DNA of 38,011 nt from Flavobacteriaceae bacterium (GTDB lineage: Bacteria > Bacteroidota > Bacteroidia > Flavobacteriales > Flavobacteriaceae), in the NCBI GenBank assembly GCA_015490835.1, contig WFXA01000007.1, forward strand, positions 1-38,011. Direction: 5' to 3'. Of the stretch, positions 17,981 to 24,014 are shown in pieces (the stretch's first letter is position 1; each line of letters opens with the position of its first letter). Both the position numbers and the translations under genes were made by a program. Below the pieces are notes generated by a model. It had not been told where the DNA came from. It worked only from the letters and a program-made list of their open reading frames with translations, and did no database searches.

Positions 17981-18364
17981 ATGAAAAACATATTGTGTAA
18001 ACGGGAAGAAATAGACCAACAAAAAATTGTGGCTTAGGAAGCCAAGTTATTTGAAAATGCTATTGCTTTTTCTAAAACGGCAAAAATGATAGGTTTAATA
18101 GGAAATGAAATTAGGCTTAAACTACTTTGGCTTTTTGCAACAGATGACTTTTGTGTTTGCGATTTAGCAGATATTTTACAAATGAGTGTTCCGGCAGTAT
18201 CACAGCATTTACGCAAATTAAAAGACTTGGATATCATTCATTTTAATCGAAAAAAACAAACCTTATTTTATTATTTAGCACCTGCAAATAAAAAACTGGT
18301 TTTGCATATTTTAGAACTCTTTCCGGAAACTAAAAAAATTAATTATGAAATTAAAGTTAGCTAA
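17981..18364 (+). pseudogene. ArsR/SmtB-family metalloregulator with an in-frame amber codon (functional from an internal start at 18086?)
   Basis: The reading frame opens at ATG 17981 (MKNILCKREEIDQQKIVA), hits TAG at 18035-18037, then continues in the same frame (EAKLFENAIAFSKTAKMIG...) to TAA 18362-18364, 127 codons in all. The part after the stop carries the complete winged helix-turn-helix (IRLKLLWLF, MSVPAVSQHLRKLKDLDII) and the metal motif FCVCDL. The lost N-terminus contains a Cys (residue 6) that in CadC-like sensors belongs to the metal site. Translation could restart at ATG 18086 (92 residues). The stop may be a real null or partial mutation, readthrough, or a sequencing error. It overlaps merTP by 20 bases. 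Confidence 0.72.
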
Positions 18365-18926
18365 CAAATCGGCTCTTACGGGCTTACTTGCCGCTGTAGC
18401 ATCTTCGGCTTGTTGTATCCCACCTCTTATTGCTTTAGTAGCAGGTATTGGCGGTGGCGCAAGTGCTTTTTCATGGATAGAACCTGCACGTCCTTTTTTA
18501 ATTGCTTTTGCTATACTTGCAATAGGGTATGCTTGGTATTCTTATTTTAAAAAAAAGAAAAATACAAAAAGTTGCTGTGTGGGTAAACCTAAGTTTTATC
18601 AAACAAAAGGCTATTTAATAGCAATTACACTGTTTGCTGTATTGTCTATAGGGTATCCGTATTATTCGTATTTGTTTGCAAATAACACCAAGACAACTGC
18701 TATTAGTAACAAGGAACACGTTAATACCGTGCAACTAAAGGTAAAAGGAATGACTTGTATTGGTTGCGAAACCACGATAAATACAAATTTGATAAAGCTA
18801 AAAGGAGTACTTTCTTCTCAGGCTTCGTATAAAAAAGAATTAACTACGGTAAGATATGACTCAACAACGGTTACCCTTTCAGCCATAAAAAAAAATATAG
18901 CTAATAGCGGTTATAAAGTTGAGTAA
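18345..18926 (+). CDS. merTP: Mercuric transport fusion protein MerTP
   Basis: 193 residues. An N-terminal MerT-like part with three hydrophobic spans (about 11-35, 48-67, 90-110) has the Cys pair CC at 23-24 in the first span and a second pair CC at 77-78 in the loop. A C-terminal HMA (MerP-like) domain of about 65 residues has the metal motif GMTCIGC (Cys138, Cys141). This fused form is known in Bacteroidota and moves Hg(II) from the periplasm to the cytoplasm. It overlaps the regulator gene by 20 bases, so translation is probably coupled. No mercuric reductase gene follows in this window, so the metal may be another soft metal or merA is elsewhere. Confidence 0.85.
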   Translation: MKLKLANKSALTGLLAAVASSACCIPPLIALVAGIGGGASAFSWIEPARPFLIAFAILAIGYAWYSYFKKKKNTKSCCVGKPKFYQTKGYLIAITLFAVLSIGYPYYSYLFANNTKTTAISNKEHVNTVQLKVKGMTCIGCETTINTNLIKLKGVLSSQASYKKELTTVRYDSTTVTLSAIKKNIANSGYKVE

Positions 18927-18957
18927 GATTAATCCCATTATTTTAAATTAAATTATT

Positions 18958-19173
18958 ATGAAAATACAACTAAACTCTGTTATAACTTGTCCTGTGTGTG
19001 GTTTTAAGAAAGAGGAAGAAATGCCTACCGATGCATGCGAGTTTTTTTACCAATGCACAAAATGCAAAACCATATTAAGACCAAAAGAGGGAGACTGTTG
19101 TGTGTATTGCTCCTATGGAAGCGTACCCTGCCCTCCTATTCAGGAATCCGGTGAAGGTTCTTGTTGTAATTAA
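18958..19173 (+). CDS. GDCCVxC-motif protein, cysteine-rich
   Basis: 71 residues with 11 cysteines. It has the CPVC pair (11,14), C27, CTKC (33,36), the GDCCVYC motif (45-51) that names the family, C58, and a C-terminal SCCN. Such proteins are typically found next to heavy-metal genes and probably bind the metal ion; this is inference from the cysteines and neighbours, and the exact role is not established. It lies 31 bases after merTP and is likely the last gene of that operon. Confidence 0.85.
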   Translation: MKIQLNSVITCPVCGFKKEEEMPTDACEFFYQCTKCKTILRPKEGDCCVYCSYGSVPCPPIQESGEGSCCN

Positions 19174-19227
19174 TTTATGCTATTTAGACGCAAATTTTTA
19201 GAATTAAAAAATACGTATTTCTACGCA

Positions 19228-19258
19228 TTGTAAAGTATTTAAATACCCACTACATTTG
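19228..19258 (+). promoter_or_regulatory. Orphan Bacteroidota promoter (TTG-N20-TACATTTG)
   Basis: TTG at 19228-19230 and TACATTTG at 19251-19258 with a 20-base spacer is a good fit to the flavobacterial consensus. Upstream, TACGTATT (19212-19219) and TACGCATT (19222-19229) form a direct repeat exactly ten bases apart, as for a regulator site. No plus-strand gene follows; see the candidate ncRNA. Confidence 0.55.
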
Positions 19259-19263
19259 AAATA

Positions 19264-19380
19264 TAACAAATTTTAAGTACTCGATGTTTTTTGGGGATTA
19301 ATCTTTCGATGCTTTAACAAAAGAATATTGTTGTGTTAGGTTTTAAAAAAGTGCTTCTTTTCTTCTGAAGCACTTTTTTT
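19264..19380 (+). ncRNA. Candidate small RNA (orphan transcription unit)
   Basis: The promoter at 19228-19258 is followed by about 115 non-coding bases and then a strong terminator at 19345-19379, with no ORF of useful length on the plus strand before fabH (convergent). The stretch contains short dyads, for example AACAA/TTGTT around 19318-19332. It could alternatively be a leftover leader of a lost gene, or a leader element repeated elsewhere in the genome. The 5' end is estimated from the promoter, not known. Confidence 0.35.
19345..19379. terminator. Bidirectional terminator
   Basis: GTGCTTC (19351-19357) pairs with GAAGCAC (19367-19373) around a nine-base loop, flanked by A6 on the left and T7 on the right, so it can work in both directions: for the unit to its left and for fabH, whose stop is only a few bases away. 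Confidence 0.85.
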
Positions 19381-19381
19381 A

Positions 19382-20389
19382 TTACCATCTAATAATAGCA
19401 CTTCCCCACGTAAAACCACTACCAAAAGCAGCCAAAACAACCAAATCGCCTTCGCTTATTTTACCTTCTTCCCAAGCTTCGGTTAACGCAATAGGAATTG
19501 ATGCCGCTGTTGTATTTCCGTATCGTTGTATGTTGTTATAAACCTGTGAGTCTTCTAATTTAAATTTTCGCTGAATAAATTTAGAAATCCGCAAGTTTGC
19601 TTGATGAGGAATTAACATGTTTATATCACTTACACTAAGATTATTGGTATGCAGTCCTTCATTAATAACTTCCGAAAACCGAACAACAGCATTTTTAAAT
19701 ACAAATTGTCCGTTCATATACGGATAGTACGAAACATCATTTGGGTCGTTATCGGCTACAATATCACTCACCCATCTGTTTCCCATTCCGGGAGCCTTAA
19801 GTACCAACTCATCTGCGTATTTTCCTTGCGAATGAAGATGCGTAGAAAGTATTCCTTTATCGTCTTCACTTCTACTTAAAACCACAGCTCCGGCACCATC
19901 ACCGAAAATTACCGAAATCCCACGTCCTCTTGTGGTTTTATCTAATCCGTAGGAGTGTAATTCGGCTCCGATAACCAAAATGTTTTTGTACATTCCGGTT
20001 TTAATAAAATTATCGGCAACCGAAAGTGCATAAATAAAGCCCGAACATTGGTTTCGTATATCTATGGCTCCAACCGTTTTAATATCGAGAGCTTCTTGCA
20101 CAAAAACTCCGGGTCCGGGAAAATAATAATCGGGGCTTAATGTAGCAAAAACGATAAAATCAATTTCATCTTTATCTATTCCGGCACGTTCAATCGCTAT
20201 TTTCGCAGCTTTAATACCCATTGTCGCAGTGGTTTCTCCTTTACTTTTTTCTGCCCAGCGACGTTCTTTAATTCCGGTACGTTCTTGAATCCATTCATCA
20301 TTGGTGTCCATTATTTTAGACAAATCATCATTTGTTACTATATTATCCGGCACATACTTTCCAAGACCTATTATTTTTGAAGTATACAT
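19382..20389 (-). CDS. fabH: 3-oxoacyl-ACP synthase III (beta-ketoacyl-ACP synthase)
   Basis: 335 residues when started at the ATG at 20389 (MYTSKIIGLGKYVPDNIVTN), which is the standard N-terminus of the family; the longer reading from 20443 adds 18 residues unlike any FabH. It condenses acetyl-CoA (or branched acyl-CoA) with malonyl-ACP to start fatty acid synthesis. The catalytic triad is present: Cys115 (RNQCSGFIYAL), His261 (IPHQANLR) and Asn291 (YGNTTAASIP). It stands alone, divergent from htpG with 186 bases between, and its 3' end abuts the bidirectional terminator. Flavobacteria often have more than one FabH; substrate preference cannot be read. Confidence 0.95.
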   Translation of the reverse strand: MYTSKIIGLGKYVPDNIVTNDDLSKIMDTNDEWIQERTGIKERRWAEKSKGETTATMGIKAAKIAIERAGIDKDEIDFIVFATLSPDYYFPGPGVFVQEALDIKTVGAIDIRNQCSGFIYALSVADNFIKTGMYKNILVIGAELHSYGLDKTTRGRGISVIFGDGAGAVVLSRSEDDKGILSTHLHSQGKYADELVLKAPGMGNRWVSDIVADNDPNDVSYYPYMNGQFVFKNAVVRFSEVINEGLHTNNLSVSDINMLIPHQANLRISKFIQRKFKLEDSQVYNNIQRYGNTTAASIPIALTEAWEEGKISEGDLVVLAAFGSGFTWGSAIIRW

Positions 20390-20492
20390 AATATTTTTAT
20401 TTAAAGTGCCGAAAGGTACATATTTAACTCTAAATCTAAACAAAAGATAAAAAGATATTTAGTTTCAAAATACAAATACAATTCGTCAAAAT

Positions 20493-20507
20493 ATGCCATC
20501 TTGTCAT
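20493..20507. promoter_or_regulatory. Inverted repeat upstream of htpG
   Basis: ATGCCA-TCT-TGTCAT, a 6-3-6 inverted repeat with one mismatch, lies about 12 bases upstream of the -24/-12-like promoter. It could be an activator or repressor site for the heat-shock gene; the regulator is unknown. Confidence 0.3.
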
Positions 20508-20518
20508 TTCATCTGTTT

Positions 20519-20533
20519 TGGTACTTTATTTGT
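20519..20533 (+). promoter_or_regulatory. Sigma-54-like -24/-12 promoter of htpG
   Basis: TGGTAC-TTTAT-TTGT has the essential GG at 20520-20521, ten bases, then GT at 20532-20533, close to TGGCAC-N5-TTGC. It lies about 43 bases before the htpG ATG and no TAnnTTTG element is seen there, in contrast to neighbouring genes. Confidence 0.5.
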
Positions 20534-20575
20534 CATAGGAGAAATCAAATAAAAAACATTTAAAAATATAGAATT

Positions 20576-22468
20576 ATGAGTAAAGGAACTATTAATGTAA
20601 CGGTAGAAAATATATTCCCGTTAATAAAAAAGTTTTTATATAGCGATCACGAAATATTTTTACGCGAATTAATTTCGAATGCAACCGATGCAACATTAAA
20701 ACTAAAACATTTAATCCGCATTGGAGAAGCCAAAATAGAAAATTACAACCCCATCATTGAAGTAAAAATAGACAAGGATAAAAAAACACTTCACATTATA
20801 GATCAAGGAGTGGGAATGACTCAAGAAGAGGTAGAAAAATACATTAACGAAATCGCCTTCTCCGGAGCCGAAGAATTTTTAGAAAAATACAAAGATAAAA
20901 AAGCGGATGATACCGGTATTATAGGACATTTCGGACTTGGTTTTTACTCGGCTTTTATGGTTGCAGATAAAGTAGAAATTATAACAAAAAGCTACAAAGA
21001 AGATGCGCCGGCTGTGCATTGGGAATGTGACGGCTCACCAAATTATACCCTAAAGAAAGCAAAGAAAAAAGAAATTGGCACCGAAATAATTTTACATATT
21101 GCAGAAGACTCTACAGAGTTTTTAGAAGAATCTCGTATTAGCCAACTACTTTTAAAATACAATCGTTTTATGCCGGTTCCTATTAAGTTTGGAACACGCA
21201 CCGAAACACTTCCAAAACCCGAAGGAGCTAAAGAAGATGACCCTGCTCCTACTAAGGAAGTGGACAACATCATCAACAATCCAAATCCTATTTGGACCAA
21301 AAAACCAAGCGAATTAAAAGATGAAGATTATTTGGCGTTTTATAGAGAATTGTATCCCATGCAATTAGAAGAACCCTTATTTTGGATTCACCTTAACGTA
21401 GACTATCCTTTTCATCTTACCGGAATCTTATACTTCCCTAAAATAACGCAGGACATTAGTGTACAAAAAGATAAAATTCAACTTTATCAAAATCAGGTAT
21501 TTGTAACCGATAATGTGGAAGGTATTGTACCCGAATTTTTAACGATGCTTCGAGGCGTGATTGATTCGCCCGATATTCCGCTAAATGTTTCCAGAAGTTA
21601 CCTGCAAGCCGATGCGGCAGTTAAAAAAATATCGAACTACATTACCCGAAAAGTAGCCGATAAGCTAAAAAGTTTATTTAATAAAGATAGAAAAGACTTT
21701 GAAAGTAAATGGAACGATATTAAGGTGATTATTGAATACGGAATGCTAACCGAAGACAAATTTTTTGAAAAAGCACAAGCATTTGCACTATATCCTACCG
21801 TTGATGATACGTACTATACTTTTGACGAATTACTTGAAAAAATTAAAGACACCCAAACCGATAAAGACGGCAAAACAGTACTATTATATGCCTCTAATAA
21901 AGACGAACAACACGCTTATATTGAAGCTGCAAAAGAAAAAGGCTATAAGGTATTGTTATTAGACTCTCCTATTGTGTCGCATCTTATTCAAAAATTAGAA
22001 CACGAAAAAGAAAACATCACTTTTGCACGAGTAGATGCAGATCACATCGAAAACTTAATAAAAAAGGAAGATACACAGCTATCTAAATTAAGTGATGAAG
22101 AAAAAGAAGCGCTTAAAAAAATGTTGGAGGAAGTCATTCCGCAAGAAAAATTTAGTGTTCAATTAGAAGCGATGGACAGCAATGCCAATCCGTTTATCAT
22201 CACTCAACCCGAGTTTATGCGACGTATGAAAGAGATGCAACAAACCGGAGGCGGTGGCATGTTTGGTATGGGAAATTTCCCCGAAATGTATAATTTGGTT
22301 GTAAATACCAATAGCCAACTTATTTCGGATATTTTACAAACCAAAACCAAAAAGAAAAAAGAACGCTTAATTAATCAAGCCTTAGATTTAGCAAAACTTT
22401 CGCAAAACTTGCTAAAAGGAGAAGAACTTACTTCTTTTATTAAACGCAGTTATGAAATGATTAAATAA
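20576..22468 (+). CDS. htpG: Molecular chaperone HtpG (Hsp90)
   Basis: 630 residues, typical. Cytosolic ATP-dependent chaperone. The N-terminal GHKL ATPase domain shows 'LRELISNATDATLKLKHL', 'IDQGVGMTQEEV', and 'IIGHFGLGFYSAFMVADKVEI'. The middle domain includes 'LPLNVSRSYLQADAAVKKI' (about residue 340; the catalytic Arg of the ATPase is in this segment). The C-terminal dimerisation domain follows, with a Met/Gly-rich loop 'MQQTGGGGMFGMGN' near 555-568, common in this group. No MEEVD tail, as in bacteria. Single gene, possibly under a sigma-54-like promoter. Confidence 0.97.
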   Translation: MSKGTINVTVENIFPLIKKFLYSDHEIFLRELISNATDATLKLKHLIRIGEAKIENYNPIIEVKIDKDKKTLHIIDQGVGMTQEEVEKYINEIAFSGAEEFLEKYKDKKADDTGIIGHFGLGFYSAFMVADKVEIITKSYKEDAPAVHWECDGSPNYTLKKAKKKEIGTEIILHIAEDSTEFLEESRISQLLLKYNRFMPVPIKFGTRTETLPKPEGAKEDDPAPTKEVDNIINNPNPIWTKKPSELKDEDYLAFYRELYPMQLEEPLFWIHLNVDYPFHLTGILYFPKITQDISVQKDKIQLYQNQVFVTDNVEGIVPEFLTMLRGVIDSPDIPLNVSRSYLQADAAVKKISNYITRKVADKLKSLFNKDRKDFESKWNDIKVIIEYGMLTEDKFFEKAQAFALYPTVDDTYYTFDELLEKIKDTQTDKDGKTVLLYASNKDEQHAYIEAAKEKGYKVLLLDSPIVSHLIQKLEHEKENITFARVDADHIENLIKKEDTQLSKLSDEEKEALKKMLEEVIPQEKFSVQLEAMDSNANPFIITQPEFMRRMKEMQQTGGGGMFGMGNFPEMYNLVVNTNSQLISDILQTKTKKKKERLINQALDLAKLSQNLLKGEELTSFIKRSYEMIK

Positions 22469-22649
22469 AAGAATTTTTTCGATTACGAATTGAGTTAAAT
22501 ATCATCCTGCAAGGTTTCAGATGGAAGAAGCACGGGAAACCTTGCAGGTTGGAAATTAGATGATTTGCGATATTTTTGGTCAACCTAAATCAAGGACATC
22601 CAAAAAACTACATACTAAAAACTGAAGACTGCTAACTGAAGATTTTTTA
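22469..22649. other. Intergenic region with dispersed-repeat fragments
   Basis: No gene. It holds a long palindrome (22506-22548, see below) and a small direct repeat of ACTGAAG (22621-22627 and 22634-22640). The next 82-base repeat begins at 22650. Confidence 0.6.
22506..22548. repeat. Dispersed palindrome, copy 1
   Basis: CCTGCAAGGTTTC (22506-22518) pairs perfectly with GAAACCTTGCAGG (22536-22548) around a 17-base loop. The reverse complement matches a second copy at 35132-35174 at about 35 of 43 positions by eye, so it is a dispersed element rather than a local terminator. It could also end htpG transcription. Confidence 0.75.
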
Positions 22650-22731
22650 GATTTTTGGTGTTTGGTTTGCAACAACTGCTTACTGTTGTGTTTGCTTATT
22701 TACCACACTTTGCAATCTTGTGGGAGCGGGG
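22650..22731 (+). repeat. 82-base direct repeat, copy 1 (left of toxin-antitoxin)
   Basis: From GATTTTTGGTGTTTG to the GCGGGG run, 82 bases matched to 23446-23527. Within the first 60 bases only one mismatch is seen; the last part diverges around a palindrome (CCACACTTTGCAATCTTGTGG here). Contains a second dyad CAACA/TGTTG at about 22670-22688. Confidence 0.85.
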
Positions 22732-22766
22732 GGGTGTTTTGTTTTGTGGGATTTATTCAGTTGCTG

Positions 22767-23054
22767 TCATTTATTCTTGTTAGGATGCTGTCTTGTATCA
22801 AAAACTCTTACGATATAAATTTTTGTTTTTCCTTCTCGATATGTGATTTTACAATGATGATTAATCAATTTTCGATATTCTTTTTTTAGATGTGAAAAAC
22901 TTTCGTCTATTGCTCCAATTTTTGAACTATCTAAATTTTCTTGTTCTAATATTTCTGTACTTTTTTGCAGTTCCGTGATTATCTTTCGTGTTTTAGAGCG
23001 TCCATAAAGTTCAATATAAAACTTTGTGATTTTATCTAAATCCTTGTAGACCAA
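22767..23054 (-). CDS. RelE/ParE-family toxin, N-terminus apparently damaged
   Basis: 95 residues from a TTG at 23054. The C-terminal part is typical of ParE/RelE toxins: 'HLKKEYRKLINHHCKITYREGK' and 'IYIVRVFDTRQHPNK'. Such toxins block gyrase or cut mRNA; which one cannot be told. The usual N-terminus (V-V-W-S-x-x-A-x-KDLDKI) is not in this frame: KPVVWST is found just upstream in the other frame, starting at TTG 23080 inside the antitoxin 3' end, then shifts out of frame before KDLDKI. About ten bases seem to be missing. It may be inactive. It follows the antitoxin by 13 bases in one operon. Confidence 0.75.
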   Translation of the reverse strand: MVYKDLDKITKFYIELYGRSKTRKIITELQKSTEILEQENLDSSKIGAIDESFSHLKKEYRKLINHHCKITYREGKTKIYIVRVFDTRQHPNKNK

Positions 23055-23067
23055 ACTACTGGTTTAA

Positions 23068-23277
23068 TTACTTTGTCCAATTGTCAATCATTTTTTTTAC
23101 TTCACTTTGACTATGAACTTGTCCAGCTTTTATATCTTCTTCGCCCTCTGCAACCATTCTATCTAACTTTTTTTGTTCGATATATGATTTGGCTGTTTTG
23201 TATAATGTATTTAAAAATTGTTTGTCTCCAATTTCGATATACTTATGCAGCTCTTCTCGTATTTCTAATACTCCCAT
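23068..23277 (-). CDS. Type II antitoxin of the RelE/ParE pair
   Basis: 69 residues (MGVLEIREELHKYIEIGDKQFLNTLYK...). The helical N-terminus and the C-terminal 'GEEDIKAGQVHSQSEVKKMIDNWTK' match small Bacteroidota antitoxins that pair with ParE-type toxins. The N-terminus should bind the operator and the C-terminus the toxin; this is family knowledge, not seen. A TATCTTTG element lies just upstream (23297-23304). The downstream toxin seems damaged, so the antitoxin may now be free-standing. Confidence 0.8.
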   Translation of the reverse strand: MGVLEIREELHKYIEIGDKQFLNTLYKTAKSYIEQKKLDRMVAEGEEDIKAGQVHSQSEVKKMIDNWTK

Positions 23278-23280
23278 AAT

Positions 23281-23445
23281 TTTACTTTTTATATTACAAA
23301 GATACTTTTTTTATCTGTAAAATTTATACCTAACTGATAGGATGAAAATTATTTACTATTTCATGTAGGTTTAATAAATCGTCTTTCAGCATCTTTCGGT
23401 TGAACTTAAAATTGCATTGATGCTACTAATATACAAGATTTTCTC
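23281..23445. other. Intergenic region upstream of the antitoxin
   Basis: AT-rich, with the antitoxin promoter element at 23297-23304 (minus strand). No ORF, RNA or clear repeat seen in the remainder. Confidence 0.5.
23297..23304 (-). promoter_or_regulatory. -7 element (TATCTTTG) of the antitoxin-toxin operon
   Basis: TATCTTTG on the minus strand lies 20 bases upstream of the antitoxin start, matching TAnnTTTG. No good -33 match. Confidence 0.5.
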
Positions 23446-23527
23446 GATTTTTGGTGTTTGTTTTGCAACAACTGCTTACTGTTGTGTTTGCTTATTTACC
23501 ACACGATGCAATCGTGCGGAAACGGGG
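23446..23527 (+). repeat. 82-base direct repeat, copy 2 (right of toxin-antitoxin)
   Basis: Same orientation as copy 1, offset 796 bases. Its palindrome is better kept than in copy 1: CCACACGAT-GCA-ATCGTGCGG, a nine-base stem with one mismatch. The palindrome lies 20 bases from the rnpB terminator. Confidence 0.85.
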
Positions 23528-23542
23528 ACTAAGAAAACGTTT

Positions 23543-23579
23543 AAAAAAAGGCTACTCTAAAAAAAGAGTAGCCTTTTTT
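23543..23579 (-). terminator. Terminator of rnpB
   Basis: AGAGTAGCC/GGCTACTCT, a nine-base-pair stem (23550-23558 with 23565-23573) directly after the rnpB 3' end, with a T-run on the minus strand (23543-23549). A-T flanks also make it bidirectional. Confidence 0.85.
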
Positions 23580-23898
23580 GCAAGTCTATAAGCCGGATTC
23601 TGTACCTTGATGTTAGTCAAGCTTCTCATCATTTATCTGGGTTTGTTGTTACCAACAAACTCTAGCTGCCTACCCTCTTGCATCGAGCGGGAACTCTCAA
23701 GCACAAGTTTACGTGGCATTTCACCGCATAGAGTTTACCCGATTTCACTACAGCATTACCTGTACATTCTTTCTGTTGCACTTGTCCTATCCCGAAAATA
23801 AATCGGAACGACGGCTGTTAGCCGCTATGCTTCCCTATGGTGTCCGGACTTTCCTTCCTAAAGGTGATAAACACCAATAGAACGATGAGACGACTTGC
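23580..23898 (-). ncRNA. rnpB: RNase P RNA, class A
   Basis: About 319 bases on the minus strand. The RNA is the ribozyme that matures tRNA 5' ends. It contains the conserved GGAAAGTCCGGAC core early (23840-23860), and ends with ACAGAATCCGGCTTA (23586-23605), the standard 3' end. The first seven bases GCAAGTC pair with the last seven GACTTGC to form P1. The region between shows the usual P-stems, including the loop near 23645-23662 (TTTGTTG/CAACAAA). A -7 element lies just upstream and a terminator just downstream, so it is a compact stand-alone unit. Confidence 0.95.
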
Positions 23899-23902
23899 GG
23901 TG

Positions 23903-23910
23903 CAAAGTTA
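23903..23910 (-). promoter_or_regulatory. -7 element (TAACTTTG) of rnpB
   Basis: TAACTTTG on the minus strand sits about five bases before the predicted RNA start, the expected distance for this promoter class. Confidence 0.55.
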
Positions 23911-23983
23911 CATATTTATTCGAAATGTTAATAACTATCGAAAAATATAAAAACCTTTCTTTTATATAATAGGTATTCATTTT

Positions 23984-23991
23984 TATATTTG
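23984..23991 (+). promoter_or_regulatory. -7 element (TATATTTG) of dnaX
   Basis: TATATTTG lies 23 bases before the dnaX ATG (24015). The -33 region is not convincing. Confidence 0.45.
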
Positions 23992-24014
23992 TTTCTCTCA
24001 AAAAGGCAAAATTA

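Noticed and set aside
20390-20443. Extended N-terminus of fabH
   Set aside because: Adds 18 residues unlike family N-termini; the ATG at 20389 fits.
22662-22889. Plus-strand ORF of 75 codons over the repeat and toxin gene
   Set aside because: Overlaps the 82-base repeat and the toxin C-terminus in antisense; composition is Cys/Phe-rich low complexity.
23073-23279. Plus-strand ORF opposite the antitoxin
   Set aside because: Exactly antisense to a recognised antitoxin; no own motif.
23607-23801. Plus-strand ORF of 64 codons inside rnpB
   Set aside because: Antisense to the RNase P RNA; coincidental.
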